Part shown: positions 45,747 to 55,115 of the stretch, piece after piece
Numbering within the stretch: position 1 is the stretch's first letter
How the letters are laid out: the number at the start of each line of letters is the position of its first letter
Position numbers and translations under genes: made by a program
Source of the DNA: Burkholderiaceae bacterium 26
GTDB lineage: Bacteria; Pseudomonadota; Gammaproteobacteria; Burkholderiales; Burkholderiaceae
Reading direction: 5' to 3'
Assembly (NCBI GenBank): GCA_000955795.1
Contig: JYOB01000010.1
Span: 542,590 to 606,589, forward strand
DNA length: 64,000 bases
Notes under the pieces: generated by a model
Seen by the model: the letters and a program-made list of their open reading frames with translations, nothing else
What the model was told of the DNA's origin: nothing
Databases searched by the model: none

Positions 45747-46682
45747 TCAGCCCAGTGCGGTCACCAGCTCCGGCACGACAGCGTTCAGATCGCCCACGAG
45801 GCCATAGTCCGCCACCTGGAAGATCGGCGCTTCCGGATCCTTGTTGATCGCGACGATCACCTTGGAGTCCTTCATGCCGGCCAAGTGCTGGATCGCGCCC
45901 GAGATACCGACGGCGATGTACAGCTGCGGCGCGACGATCTTGCCGGTCTGGCCAACCTGGTAGTCGTTCGGCACGAAGCCAGCGTCCACCGCGGCGCGCG
46001 AGGCACCCAGCGCGGCGCCCAGCTTGTCCGCCAGCGGCGTCAGCACCTTGGTGTAGTTTTCGCCCGAGCCCACGCCACGGCCACCCGACACGATGATCTT
46101 GGCGGCGGTCAGTTCCGGGCGGTCGCTCTTCGTCACCTCGCGCGAGACGAATTGCGAGATACCGGCGTCAGCCACGGCGGCCAGGCTTTCGGTTGCAGCG
46201 GAGCCACCGGTAGCGGCAGCCGGGTCGAATGCCGTGCCGCGCACGGTGATCACCTTCACCTTGTCCGCCGATTGCACGGTGGCAATCGCGTTGCCCGCGT
46301 AGATCGGGCGCTCGAAGGTGTCCGGGCCGTCGACCTTGGTGATGTCGGACAACTGGGCCACGTCGAGCTTGGCGGCCACGCGCGGCAGGATGTTTTTGCC
46401 GTAGGCGGTGGCGGGTGCCAGGATGTGGCTGTAGTTGCCGGCAACGGCCAGGGCCTGCTCGGCGACGTTCTCGGCCAGGCCATCGGCAAACTGAGGCGCG
46501 TCGGCCAACAGCACCTTGGTCACGCCGGCGATTTGCGCAGCGGCCTGGGCGGCAGCGCCGCAGCCAGCGCCGGCCACCAGCACGTGGACGTCACCACCGC
46601 ATTGGGCGGCTGCCGTCACGGTGTTCAGCGTCGCGGCCTTGATGGAATGATTGTCGTGTTCAGCAATAACGAGTGCGGTCAT
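45747..46682 (-). CDS. etfA: Electron transfer flavoprotein, alpha subunit
   Basis: 311 residues. The C-terminal FAD domain has [39 protein letters not shown] and [23 protein letters not shown]. It takes electrons from acyl-CoA dehydrogenases and feeds ETF:ubiquinone oxidoreductase. It follows etfB by 65 bp in one operon. Confidence 0.97.
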   Translation of the reverse strand: MTALVIAEHDNHSIKAATLNTVTAAAQCGGDVHVLVAGAGCGAAAQAAAQIAGVTKVLLADAPQFADGLAENVAEQALAVAGNYSHILAPATAYGKNILPRVAAKLDVAQLSDITKVDGPDTFERPIYAGNAIATVQSADKVKVITVRGTAFDPAAATGGSAATESLAAVADAGISQFVSREVTKSDRPELTAAKIIVSGGRGVGSGENYTKVLTPLADKLGAALGASRAAVDAGFVPNDYQVGQTGKIVAPQLYIAVGISGAIQHLAGMKDSKVIVAINKDPEAPIFQVADYGLVGDLNAVVPELVTALG

Positions 46683-46747
46683 CTTGATCTGCCTGTTCGG
46701 TGTGCTTGAAGTTGCGTGCAGTTGCGGGAGGGTTACAAACCCGCCGC

Positions 46748-47497
46748 TTACAGCACCTTGGCTTCCGTCTTGAGCTTGGACACCAGCGTGGCCACATCGG
46801 GCACCATCACGCCGGCGCTGCGCTTGGCGGGCTCGACCACCTTCAGCGTCTTCAGGCGCGGTGCAACATCCACGCCCAGATCTTCCGGCTTGACCGTGTC
46901 AAGCTGCTTCTTCTTCGCCTTCATGATGTTCGGCAGCGTCACGTAGCGCGGCTCGTTCAGGCGCAGGTCGGTGGTGACCACGGCCGGCAGCTTGACCGAC
47001 AGGGTTTCCAGCCCACCGTCCACTTCACGCGTTACCGAAGCCTTGCCGTCGGCAATCTGCACCTTCGAGGCAAACGTGGCTTGCGGCAGGCCGGCCAGCG
47101 CAGCCAGCATCTGGCCGGTCTGGTTGGCGTCGTCGTCAATCGCCTGCTTGCCGAGGATGATCAGCTGAGGCTGTTCCTTGTCGACCAGCGCCTTGAGCAG
47201 CTTGGCAACGGCCAGCGGCTGCAGCTCTTCGGCGGTCTCGACCAGAATGCCGCGGTCGGCGCCGATGGCCATGGCGGTGCGCAGGGTTTCCTGGCACTGC
47301 GTCACGCCGCACGAGACGGCGATCACTTCAGTAGCGATGCCCGCTTCCTTCAGGCGAACCGCCTCTTCCACGGCGATCTCGTCGAACGGGTTCATGCTCA
47401 TCTTGACGTTGGCAAGATCGACACCGCTGCCGTCCGTCTTCACGCGAACCTTCACGTTGTAATCGATCACGCGCTTGACTGCGACCAGGACTTTCAT
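46748..47497 (-). CDS. etfB: Electron transfer flavoprotein, beta subunit
   Basis: 249 residues. [36 protein letters not shown] and [17 protein letters not shown] are EtfB signatures (AMP-binding subunit). The ribosome binding site GGAGTGAGCGC is clear. It is the first gene of the etfBA operon, behind the promoter at 47544-47572. Confidence 0.97.
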   Translation of the reverse strand: MKVLVAVKRVIDYNVKVRVKTDGSGVDLANVKMSMNPFDEIAVEEAVRLKEAGIATEVIAVSCGVTQCQETLRTAMAIGADRGILVETAEELQPLAVAKLLKALVDKEQPQLIILGKQAIDDDANQTGQMLAALAGLPQATFASKVQIADGKASVTREVDGGLETLSVKLPAVVTTDLRLNEPRYVTLPNIMKAKKKQLDTVKPEDLGVDVAPRLKTLKVVEPAKRSAGVMVPDVATLVSKLKTEAKVL

Positions 47498-47543
47498 GCG
47501 CTCACTCCACTAATTGATAAGACGATTTTGCAAAACGCCGGCC

Positions 47544-47572
47544 ATTATAAGGGGGGCCGGTCGCTCGCGTAA
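47544..47572 (-). promoter_or_regulatory. Promoter of etfBA
   Basis: On the minus strand TTACGC (47567-47572), a 17-bp spacer and a perfect TATAAT (47544-47549). The start of transcription is near 47537, 40 bp before the etfB ATG. Confidence 0.65.
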
Positions 47573-47605
47573 TTTTTCCGAACGGTCGTGCTATTTTAAC
47601 CGCGA

Positions 47606-47638
47606 AAATTTGCCGGACGCCAGTCAAACGTCCGGCAA
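47606..47638 (-). terminator. Terminator of metNIQ
   Basis: The stem TGCCGGACG (47611-47619) / CGTCCGGCA (47629-47637) has a 9-nt loop and is followed on the minus strand by AATTTTCG. A second small hairpin (CGGTAGA/TCTACCG) lies just before it. Confidence 0.8.
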
Positions 47639-47686
47639 TCTGTTCGGTAGAACCCTCTACCGGGTCACCGAGGGATCACAAAGTGG

Positions 47687-48487
47687 TTACCAAGCCACAA
47701 TCACCGCATCTTTGTACTTCGTCTTGACGAAGGACTTCACGGCGTCGGAATGATACGCCTTCACCAGCTTGGCAACCCAGGGTTGGTCCTTGTCGGCGGC
47801 GCGGATGGCGATCACGTTGGCATACGGGCCTTTCGGGCTTTCGATGGCGATGCCGTCCTTGGTCGGGTCCAGGTTGGCCTTCTCGGCGTAGTTGCCGTTG
47901 ATGGCGGCGGCATCTAGATCATCCAGCGAGCGCGGCAGTTGCGCGGCATCCAACTCGACAAACTTCAGCTTCTTCGGGTTCTCGGCCACGTCGCGCGGCG
48001 ACGCCTTGAAACCGGCGTTCGGCTTGAGCTTGATCACGCCTTGCGATTGCAGCAGCAGGAGCGCGCGGCCTCCGTTGGTCGGATCGTTCGGCAGGCCGAA
48101 GCGCGCACCGTCCTTCAGTTCCTTCAGCGACTTGATCTTCTTCGAGTAGATACCCATCGGGAAGGTGATGGTCTGGCCGACGCTCACGAACTTGTAGCCA
48201 CGCGTGGCAATCTGGTCATCGAGATACGGCTGGTGCTGATAGCTGTTGGCGTCCAGATCGCCGGCGGCCAAGGCGGCGTTCGGCTGGATGTAATCGTTGA
48301 ACTCGACGATCTGCAGCTTCAGGCCATCCTTCTCGGCGACCTTCTTCACTTCTTCCATGATCTCGGCGTGCGGGCCGGCGGTGACGCCGATCTTGATCGG
48401 CTTGCTCTGCGCCAGGGCGCTGCCTGCGACCAATGCCAGTGCGGCACCAAGACTCGCGGACCATTGCAGCAGTTGACGGCGATTCAT
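47687..48487 (-). CDS. metQ: D/L-methionine ABC importer, substrate-binding protein
   Basis: 266 residues. The signal peptide is MNRRQLLQWSASLGAALALV, cut at ALA-QS. There is no lipobox Cys, unlike E. coli MetQ. The NlpA/MetQ features KIGVTAGPHAEIMEEVKKVAE, DANSYQHQPYLDDQ and the C-terminal DAAAINGNYAEKANL are present. It delivers methionine to MetNI. It is the third gene of the operon, 33 bp after metI. Confidence 0.94.
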   Translation of the reverse strand: MNRRQLLQWSASLGAALALVAGSALAQSKPIKIGVTAGPHAEIMEEVKKVAEKDGLKLQIVEFNDYIQPNAALAAGDLDANSYQHQPYLDDQIATRGYKFVSVGQTITFPMGIYSKKIKSLKELKDGARFGLPNDPTNGGRALLLLQSQGVIKLKPNAGFKASPRDVAENPKKLKFVELDAAQLPRSLDDLDAAAINGNYAEKANLDPTKDGIAIESPKGPYANVIAIRAADKDQPWVAKLVKAYHSDAVKSFVKTKYKDAVIVAW

Positions 48488-48520
48488 TGTGTTTCCTCGT
48501 TGTGTCTGTCGATAGGGTGA

Positions 48521-49174
48521 TTAACGGTGGCTCAGGCGGCGCACGAGCCAATCGCCCGTCGATTGCACCGCCTGCACAAAGACGATCAGGATGACGACAA
48601 CCGCCAACATGATGTCCGATTCGTAGCGCTGATAGCCGTAGCGAATGCCCAGATCGCCCAGGCCGCCGCCACCGATGGTACCGGCCATGGCCGAGTAGCC
48701 GACAAGACTGACGAAGGTGATCGTCAGGCCAGCGAGGATACCGGGCATCGCCTCGGGCAACAGCACCTTGTAGACGAGTTGACCCGTCGTAGCACCCATC
48801 GATTGGGCGGCCTCGATCAGGCCGCGGTCCACTTCGCGCAACGCGGTCTCAACCAAGCGCGCAACAAAAGGAATCGCAGCAATCGTCAGAGGCACGATGG
48901 CCGCGGCAGTGCCGATGGACGAGCCCGCCAGCAGGCGCGTGAACGGAATCACCGCGACCAGCAGGATGATGAACGGCACCGAGCGCACGGCATTGACGAC
49001 AAGGCCCGCCACGCGGTTGAACACCGGCGCCGACAGCACGCCGCCCGAAGTCGTCAGATACAGCAGCACGCCCAGCGGCACGCCAAACAGCGCACCAATG
49101 CCGCCGGACACGCCAACCATGGCGAGCGTTTCCCAGAAGGCTGGCAGGAACAGATCGGTCAGGTCAGACCACAT
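48521..49174 (-). CDS. metI: D/L-methionine ABC importer, permease
   Basis: 217 residues and five hydrophobic segments. The EAA loop reads [26 protein letters not shown], typical of MetI. Its first 11 bp overlap the end of metN, which gives translational coupling. Confidence 0.95.
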   Translation of the reverse strand: MWSDLTDLFLPAFWETLAMVGVSGGIGALFGVPLGVLLYLTTSGGVLSAPVFNRVAGLVVNAVRSVPFIILLVAVIPFTRLLAGSSIGTAAAIVPLTIAAIPFVARLVETALREVDRGLIEAAQSMGATTGQLVYKVLLPEAMPGILAGLTITFVSLVGYSAMAGTIGGGGLGDLGIRYGYQRYESDIMLAVVVILIVFVQAVQSTGDWLVRRLSHR

Positions 49175-50213
49175 GGTTGATCTCCTCGACCACCACGCCT
49201 TGCTCGCGCAGGAAGTTCATCGCGTTGTTGATATCGGAGGTTTCGCCCGACGCCAGGATCGCCAGCGAGCCAAAGGCTTGGCCCTGAATTTCGTCGATAT
49301 GGCCGTGCAGGATGTTGAAGTCGAGCCCGTAGTTGCGGATCGCCTGCGCCAGCACCGGTTGGTCCACGCCTGCGCCGGTAAAGGCGAGACGGAACAGGTG
49401 GTCGCGGCCACCTTGCTCACGTGCGGTGAGGCGACTTTCCACGCGCGCCAGAACGGAGGGCGGCAGCTCTTGCGAGATCACCTCCCCGATGAGCGCACGC
49501 GTCACGTCATGCGCGGGCTTCAGGAACACGTCAATCACGCGGCCCAGTTCCACCACCCGGCCGGCGTCGAGCACCGCCACCCGGTCGCACACCTGCTTGA
49601 TGACTTCCATCTGGTGCGTGATCAGCACGATGGTCAGACCCAGTTCGCGGTTGATCTTGCGCAGCAGGTCAAGAATCGAGCGCGTCGTCTCCGGGTCCAG
49701 CGCGGACGTCGCCTCGTCGGAGAGCAGCACATCGGGCTGGCTGGCGAGGGCGCGGGCGATGCCAACGCGCTGCTTCTGGCCACCGGAAATCTGCGCAGGG
49801 TAGCGGTCCTTGTGTGCAGACAGGCCCACCAGTTCCAGCAGCGGCAACACGATCTCGCGTATGCGTTCACGCGACGTGCCGGCCAACTCCAGCGGCAGCG
49901 CCACGTTGTCGTACACGGTGCGCGACGACAGCAAGTTGAAGTGCTGAAAGATCATGCCGATCTTGCGGCGCGCCTGACGCAGGCCGTCGGCATTGAGTGC
50001 GGTGAGCTCCTGCCCTGCCACGGTAACAGTGCCGGAGGTCGGCCGGTTCAGGAGATTGATGACGCGGACCAGCGTGCTCTTGCCCGCGCCGCTGCGGCCG
50101 ATGATGCCGAAGATCTCTCCCCGGTCGATGGCGAGGTCCACATCGCGCAGCGCGTGGACGTCATGGCCGCCCGCTCCCCGAAAATGCTGCGATATCCCCT
50201 TGAGTTCGATCAT
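49164..50213 (-). CDS. metN: D/L-methionine ABC importer, ATPase
   Basis: 349 residues from the ATG at 50213. Walker [12 protein letters not shown], Walker [13 protein letters not shown] and signature [15 protein letters not shown] are intact. The C-terminal 100 residues are the NIL domain that binds methionine for feedback inhibition. No Shine-Dalgarno sequence is visible before the ATG, and the leader ends in a terminator-like hairpin. Confidence 0.96.
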   Translation of the reverse strand: MIELKGISQHFRGAGGHDVHALRDVDLAIDRGEIFGIIGRSGAGKSTLVRVINLLNRPTSGTVTVAGQELTALNADGLRQARRKIGMIFQHFNLLSSRTVYDNVALPLELAGTSRERIREIVLPLLELVGLSAHKDRYPAQISGGQKQRVGIARALASQPDVLLSDEATSALDPETTRSILDLLRKINRELGLTIVLITHQMEVIKQVCDRVAVLDAGRVVELGRVIDVFLKPAHDVTRALIGEVISQELPPSVLARVESRLTAREQGGRDHLFRLAFTGAGVDQPVLAQAIRNYGLDFNILHGHIDEIQGQAFGSLAILASGETSDINNAMNFLREQGVVVEEINHVV

Positions 50214-50227
50214 GCGTACAGACAAAA

Positions 50228-50260
50228 ACGGCAACCGCCTTGTGCCTAGGCCGTTGCCGT
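50228..50260 (-). promoter_or_regulatory. Terminator-like hairpin in the metN leader
   Basis: The perfect stem ACGGCAAC (50228-50235) / GTTGCCGT (50253-50260) has an inner CCT/AGG pairing. On the minus strand it is followed by TTTTTG and then, 14 nt from the stem end, by the metN ATG. Since no promoter fits in that gap, all metN transcripts must cross it. It may be an attenuator or the terminator of the upstream deacetylase gene. The plus strand also has a T-run, so it is symmetric. Confidence 0.6.
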
Positions 50261-50379
50261 CTCTTTTTTGTTTGAATGAGGCGCTAGTGTAAGGCAGACC
50301 CTACATGCGAGGAACGATTCTTTAACGATGTCTTTATTACTTTTTCGAATGTCCTCAACGATTCGTCATCGTCGACGGC

Positions 50380-51303
50380 TTAAAGCTCCGCCAGCGCCTT
50401 GATGTGCGCCACCACGCTGCGACCCAGCGCGCTGAGGTTGTAACCGCCCTCGAGGCAACTGACGATACGGCCCTTGGCGTGCGTGCGCGCCACTTGCATG
50501 AGTTGCTTCGTAATCCACGCGTAGTCCGCCTCAACCAGGCCCATCTGGCCCAGATCATCTTCGCGGTGCGCATCGAAACCGGCGGAGATGAACAGCATCT
50601 CTGGCTGGAACGCCTCCAAGCGAGGCACCCAAATGGTCTCCACCACTTCGCGCACGGTCAGGCCGTTCGTGTACGCCGGTAGTGGAATGTTCACCATGTT
50701 GGCCGCAACCGCTTCCGTGCCGGAATACGGATAGAACGGGTGCTGAAAGATGCTGCACATCAGCACGCGCGGCTCATTGATGAACGCCGCTTCGGTGCCG
50801 TTACCGTGATGCACGTCAAAGTCGACGATCGCCACGCGTTGCAAGCCGTGATACTCCAGCGCGTGACGTGCAGCCACGGCCACGTTGTTGAAGAAGCAGA
50901 AGCCCATCGCCCGGCCCGGCTCCGCATGATGGCCAGGTGGGCGCACGCTGCAGAAGGCGTTCTCCAGTTCACCGGCGATGACCTTGTCGGTGGCATCCAC
51001 CGCGGCACCTGCGGCCAGCACCGCGGCCATATAAGTGTGCGGGTTCATCGAGGTATCGGGATCGATCGGCATATAGCCGGCAATCGGCACGCTGGCCACC
51101 AACTCGCGCACGTATTCGGTGCGATGGACGCGACACAGCTGCGCCTCGGTGGCCGGGGGCGCTTCGCAGGGAACGAGCAGGTCGTCGATGCGGCTGGCGA
51201 TGAGCTGGTCTTCGATCGCGCGCAGGCGGTCCGGGCATTCGGGATGGTGTGGTCCCATCTCGTGCCGGAGGAATTCGGGATGCGTGTAGAGGCCGGTCGC
51301 CAT
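50380..51303 (-). CDS. Histone deacetylase-family amidohydrolase
   Basis: 307 residues. The zinc and catalytic motifs are intact: SVRPPGHHAEPG (tandem His), IVDFDVHHGNGTEAAF (Asp-x-His zinc ligands) and ISAGFDAHREDDLG (Asp zinc ligand), then CLEGGYNLSALG. Bacterial members hydrolyse acetylated polyamines or acyl amides, or break down acetylated small molecules. The substrate is not readable. It is divergent from mltB with 131 bp between them. Confidence 0.9.
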   Translation of the reverse strand: MATGLYTHPEFLRHEMGPHHPECPDRLRAIEDQLIASRIDDLLVPCEAPPATEAQLCRVHRTEYVRELVASVPIAGYMPIDPDTSMNPHTYMAAVLAAGAAVDATDKVIAGELENAFCSVRPPGHHAEPGRAMGFCFFNNVAVAARHALEYHGLQRVAIVDFDVHHGNGTEAAFINEPRVLMCSIFQHPFYPYSGTEAVAANMVNIPLPAYTNGLTVREVVETIWVPRLEAFQPEMLFISAGFDAHREDDLGQMGLVEADYAWITKQLMQVARTHAKGRIVSCLEGGYNLSALGRSVVAHIKALAEL

Positions 51304-51402
51304 GTTGTTGTGATCCGGTGTGTTTCAGTGTCTCCAGCCGCTACGTTAGCACGGCGGTGCGACAACGCCGCACGCCCCGGGCGATCCGACAGACGCATCC
51401 GC

Positions 51403-51408
51403 TACAAT
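51403..51408 (+). promoter_or_regulatory. Candidate -10 element of mltB
   Basis: TACAAT followed by GCCCCG, 26 bp before the mltB ATG. It is one of the TAnAATGC elements. No fair -35 is visible. Confidence 0.4.
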
Positions 51409-51434
51409 GCCCCGATCCCGTATGAAGCCTGCCC

Positions 51435-52559
51435 ATGAGCCAATCGCCTTCTTCCCGTCGTCCCGTATTGCGCGCCCTGGTGGCTGGCGCAGCGCTCTCC
51501 GCGCTCTCTTTCCCGGCACTCTCGCTGGCTGCCAAGAAAGCCGCCAAATCGCCCAAGCGCCGCGTAGCGGTGCATGAAGAAGAGATCGACCCCGATCGTT
51601 ATCGCAACAACCCGCAAACGCAGGCCTTCATCGGCATGCTGGTCGCCCAGTACAACTTTGACCGGACATCGCTCGATACACTGTTCGCGGGCACGGCCTA
51701 TTCCGCCACCGTGGCGCGCCTGATTCTGCCGCCTGCAACGCCCGCGCGTCGCAGCTGGACGGCTTATCGCGGCCGCTTCATCGAGCCGATCCGCATTGGC
51801 GCCGGCGTACGGTTCTGGCAGCAATACGGCGACACACTGCGCCGCGCGGAGAACGAATTCGGCGTGCCGGCCGACGTGATCGTGGGCATCCTGGGCGTCG
51901 AGACCATCTACGGCCGAGACATGGGCAACTTCCGCGTGATGGACGCGCTGTCCACGCTGGCCTTCGACTACCCCGACACGCCCAACCGCGAAGACCGCAG
52001 CACGATGTTCCGCAACCAGCTCAAGGATTTCCTGCTCTGGTGCCGTGACACGGGCGCGGATGCGTTCTCGATCCTTGGCTCATATGCGGGGGCAGTCGGC
52101 ATTCCGCAATTTATGCCGACCAGCATCCGAGAATACGCCGTCGATTACGACCACGATGGTCATATCGACCTGCGCAACAGCGCGGTGGATGCCATTGGCA
52201 GCGTCGCGCGCTTCCTGCAGATGCACGGCTGGGAGCAGAACCGCCCTGTGATGTGGAACATTGCCGGCGATACCGACAGCCAGGGCATTGCGGCAGCGGC
52301 CGCAGACGGCCAGCCGTATCCCGGCATGACGTTGTCCAGGCTCACACGCGCTGGTCTGGCCCTGGCTCCGGGCGTCGATGCCGCACGCGAGCAGGAAACC
52401 GAAGTGCTGATGATCGATCTGCCCACGCCTGGGCAGCCAACCGAATACCGCGTCGGCCTGCGTAACTTCTACGTGCTCACGCGCTACAACCGCAGCTTCT
52501 TCTACGCGGCCGCGGTGTATGAGCTGGGCCAGGCCGTACGGCAGGCGATGCAGGGGTGA
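51435..52559 (+). CDS. mltB: Lytic murein transglycosylase B
   Basis: 374 residues. The N-terminus is a signal peptide (SRRPVLRALVAGAALSALSF) with no lipobox Cys, so it is periplasmic rather than lipid-anchored. The catalytic Glu is in ILGVETIYGRDMGN. AGAVGIPQFMPTSIREYAVDYDHDGHIDL (in part) gives the goose-lysozyme-like fold, and the closing YNRSFFYAAAVYELG is typical of MltB. It cuts peptidoglycan glycan strands in remodelling. Confidence 0.95.
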   Translation: MSQSPSSRRPVLRALVAGAALSALSFPALSLAAKKAAKSPKRRVAVHEEEIDPDRYRNNPQTQAFIGMLVAQYNFDRTSLDTLFAGTAYSATVARLILPPATPARRSWTAYRGRFIEPIRIGAGVRFWQQYGDTLRRAENEFGVPADVIVGILGVETIYGRDMGNFRVMDALSTLAFDYPDTPNREDRSTMFRNQLKDFLLWCRDTGADAFSILGSYAGAVGIPQFMPTSIREYAVDYDHDGHIDLRNSAVDAIGSVARFLQMHGWEQNRPVMWNIAGDTDSQGIAAAAADGQPYPGMTLSRLTRAGLALAPGVDAAREQETEVLMIDLPTPGQPTEYRVGLRNFYVLTRYNRSFFYAAAVYELGQAVRQAMQG

Positions 52560-52584
52560 TCCGCCGCCCAGGCAAAGGCAAACG

Positions 52585-52612
52585 AAAAGCGCAGCCGAAG
52601 CTGCGCTTTTTT
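52585..52612. terminator. Terminator between mltB and cysM
   Basis: The stem AAAAGCGCAG (52585-52594) / CTGCGCTTTT (52601-52610) has the loop CCGAAG and ends in TTTTTT on the plus strand. Both convergent genes can use it. Confidence 0.9.
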
Positions 52613-52632
52613 CATGGCGATGCGGCGTGCCG

Positions 52633-53535
52633 TCAGGCTGGGAAGACGCCCGTCGACAAGTAGCGATCACCTCGGTCGCACACAATGAAAGCGATCGTCG
52701 CGTTTTCGACTTCCTCGGCTACACGCAGCGCTACGCACAACGCCCCCGCCGCAGAGATTCCACAGAAGATGCCTTCTTCGCGAGCCATGCGACGTGCCAT
52801 GTGTTCGGCGTCGGACTGGCTCACCGACTCGGTGCGATCGATGTACTTAGGATCGTAGATCTTCGGCATGTACGCCTCGGGCCACTTGCGGATGCCCGGA
52901 ATGCGCGAGCCTTCTTCCGGCTGCGCGCCAACGATCTGGATGCCGGCATTCTTCTCTTTCAGGAAGCGCGAGACACCGGTAATCGTGCCCGTCGTCCCCA
53001 TCGCCGAGACGAAATGCGTGATGCGGCCTTCGGTGTCGCGCCACAGTTCGGGGCCGGTGGTCTCGTAGTGCGCGAGCGGGTTGTCCGGGTTGGCAAATTG
53101 ATCGAGGATGACGCCCTTGCCTTCCTTTTCCATCGCGTCGGCTAGGTCGCGTGCGTATTCCATGCCGCCCTTGACGGGGGTGAGGATGATCTCCGCGCCG
53201 TAAGCGGCCATGCTCTGGCGGCGTTCCACCGACAGGTCTTCCGGCATGATCAGCACCATCTTGTAGCCACGCACGGCGGCGGCCATGGCCAGGGCAATGC
53301 CCGTGTTACCAGACGTGGACTCGATCAGCGTGTCACCCGGCTTGATGCGGCCACGCGCTTCGGCATGCTTGATCATGGACAGCGCAGGGCGATCCTTGAC
53401 CGAGCCGGCGGGGTTATTGCCCTCGAGTTTGCCGAGGATGACATTGCCGCGGCGCGCGTTGCCTTCGCCGGGAATGCGCTGGAGCTGAACCAGCGGCGTG
53501 TTGCCGATGGTGTCTTCGATGGTGAGATAGGCCAT
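52633..53535 (-). CDS. cysM: Cysteine synthase B
   Basis: 300 residues from the ATG at 53535. The PLP lysine is Lys47 in NPAGSVKDRPAL. STSGNTGIALA is the substrate loop and SAMGTTGTITG the PLP-phosphate loop. The C-terminal ISAAGALCVAL and DRGDRYLSTGVF complete the family set. CysM uses O-acetylserine (or O-phosphoserine) with sulfide or thiosulfate. Confidence 0.96.
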   Translation of the reverse strand: MAYLTIEDTIGNTPLVQLQRIPGEGNARRGNVILGKLEGNNPAGSVKDRPALSMIKHAEARGRIKPGDTLIESTSGNTGIALAMAAAVRGYKMVLIMPEDLSVERRQSMAAYGAEIILTPVKGGMEYARDLADAMEKEGKGVILDQFANPDNPLAHYETTGPELWRDTEGRITHFVSAMGTTGTITGVSRFLKEKNAGIQIVGAQPEEGSRIPGIRKWPEAYMPKIYDPKYIDRTESVSQSDAEHMARRMAREEGIFCGISAAGALCVALRVAEEVENATIAFIVCDRGDRYLSTGVFPA

Positions 53536-53598
53536 GATGCTTGAGGGACGGGAATCAAGGCATTGTAATGCAGCCCAAATCCCTCCCCCGCACATGGC

Positions 53599-53624
53599 AA
53601 AACGCCCCGCTCGGGGCGGGGCGT
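53599..53624 (-). terminator. Terminator after comEA
   Basis: The GC-rich stem AACGCCCC (53601-53608) / GGGGCGTT (53617-53624) is followed on the minus strand by TTGCC with a short T-run. Confidence 0.65.
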
Positions 53625-53645
53625 TGTCGGCAGATAATCGCAGAC

Positions 53646-53963
53646 TTATTTCTTCTTCGCGTCCTTGCCGTCCTTCTTAGCGGTGGCCGGCGCCGCTGCC
53701 GGCGCACCGAACGTCAAACCTTCGTTCTCCAGCTTGACGAGCGTCTTGTCGCCAATGCCTGACACGCGAGCCTTGAAATCGGCGGCGTCCTTGTACGGGC
53801 CGTTCTTAGTGCGCTCTTCAATGATCGACTTGGAACGCTTGGGACCGATGCCGGACAGCGTTTCGAGCGCGGCATGATCTGCAGTATTCACATCTACCGC
53901 GGCCCACGAGACCGACAGCATCGACAGCGACATCAACGCGGTGGCCAACAGCTTCTTCAACAT
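53646..53963 (-). CDS. ComEA-like helix-hairpin-helix DNA-binding protein, exported
   Basis: 105 residues from the ATG at 53963, with CCAAGGAGAAGC directly upstream. The signal peptide is MLKKLLATALMSLSMLSVSW-A. The HhH motif is VDVNTADHAALETLSGIGPK with RSKSIIEERTKNGPYKDAADF following, the DNA-binding part of ComEA needed for periplasmic DNA uptake in natural transformation. It is a short ComEA form without the membrane anchor. The Ala/Lys-rich tail is unordered. Its leader starts right at a terminator hairpin. Confidence 0.9.
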   Translation of the reverse strand: MLKKLLATALMSLSMLSVSWAAVDVNTADHAALETLSGIGPKRSKSIIEERTKNGPYKDAADFKARVSGIGDKTLVKLENEGLTFGAPAAAPATAKKDGKDAKKK

Positions 53964-53986
53964 GTGCTTCTCCTTGGTATAGGGAA

Positions 53987-54015
53987 TAAAAAAACCGCCA
54001 CGTGAGCGGCGGTTT
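53987..54015 (-). terminator. Terminator-like hairpin between hldD and comEA
   Basis: The stem AAACCGCC (53992-53999) / GGCGGTTT (54008-54015) is followed on the minus strand by TTTTTTTATT. It ends 24 nt before the comEA ATG, so it should stop hldD transcripts but also lies in the only possible comEA leader. Confidence 0.75.
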
Positions 54016-54101
54016 CGGCACATCTTAAAGAGCATCCTGGCGATGCTGCAGCGCGCGAACAAAAAGTCACACGCTGTCTGATTGTTGGCAGGACTGACCG
54101 A

Positions 54102-55097
54102 TCAGGCCGGCTGCTTCAACAGCCACTGGCAGTAACGCTCCACGCCTTCCTGGACCGTCAGGAACGGCGCCGTGTAGCCCGCCGCGCGCAGGCGCGACTG
54201 GTCCGCCTGCGTGAAGCACTGATACTTGCCGCGCAACGCATCGGGAAATTTCACGTACTCGATCAGGCCTTCCTGTGCCAGTTCTTCGGTGGAAAGCGCC
54301 GGCTTGCCATCCGCTGCGCGCAACGTGTTCACGACCGTCGTCGCGATGTCGTTAAACGGCTGCGCGCGGCCCGTGCCGAGGTTGAAGATGCCCGACTTGT
54401 CCGGATTGTCGAAGAAGAACAGGTTGACCTTCACCACATCTTCCACCGACACGAAATCGCGCATCTGGCCGCCCTGCGGGTAGCCGTTGTATTCGCCGAA
54501 CAGCTTGACGGTGCCTTCAGCGCGGAACTGGTTGAAGTTGTGGAATGCCACAGACGCCATGCGACCCTTGTGCTGCTCGCGCGGGCCGTAGACGTTGAAG
54601 TAGCGGAAGCCGACGATCTGCGACAGCGCGGTCGGCATGACACGGCGCACGATCTGGTCGAACAGCAGCTTGGAATAGCCGTACACGTTGAGCGGCCGCT
54701 CGAACTCGGGCTCTTCGCGGAACGTTTCCGACGCGCCGTACGTGGCCGCCGACGAGGCATAGAGGAACTGCACGCCTTGGTCCAGACACGCGCGCATCAC
54801 CGCCAGCGAGTAGCGGTAATTGTTGTCCATCATGTAGCGACCATCGGTCTCCATGGTGTCGGAGCAGGCGCCCTCATGGAAGATCGCGCGGACTTTGCCG
54901 AACTCGCCGCGCGCAAAGCGTTCGACAAAATCGGTCTTGTCCAGGTAGTCGCTGATCTGGCAGTCGACGATGTTCTTGAACTTGTCGGCCCGCGTCAGGT
55001 TGTCGACGGCGATGATGTCGGTCTCGCCGCGCTCGTTCAGGCCTTTGACGATGTTGGCGCCGATAAAGCCAGACGCGCCGGTGACGATGATGGTCAT
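54102..55097 (-). CDS. hldD: ADP-L-glycero-D-manno-heptose-6-epimerase
   Basis: 331 residues. The N-terminal Rossmann [18 protein letters not shown] binds [34 protein letters not shown] and the active-site [10 protein letters not shown] are intact. It makes the heptose of the lipopolysaccharide inner core. It follows the hldE-type kinase gene by 18 bp on the minus strand. Confidence 0.97.
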   Translation of the reverse strand: MTIIVTGASGFIGANIVKGLNERGETDIIAVDNLTRADKFKNIVDCQISDYLDKTDFVERFARGEFGKVRAIFHEGACSDTMETDGRYMMDNNYRYSLAVMRACLDQGVQFLYASSAATYGASETFREEPEFERPLNVYGYSKLLFDQIVRRVMPTALSQIVGFRYFNVYGPREQHKGRMASVAFHNFNQFRAEGTVKLFGEYNGYPQGGQMRDFVSVEDVVKVNLFFFDNPDKSGIFNLGTGRAQPFNDIATTVVNTLRAADGKPALSTEELAQEGLIEYVKFPDALRGKYQCFTQADQSRLRAAGYTAPFLTVQEGVERYCQWLLKQPA

Positions 55098-55115
55098 GAT
55101 CCGTTGATCAGGTGA

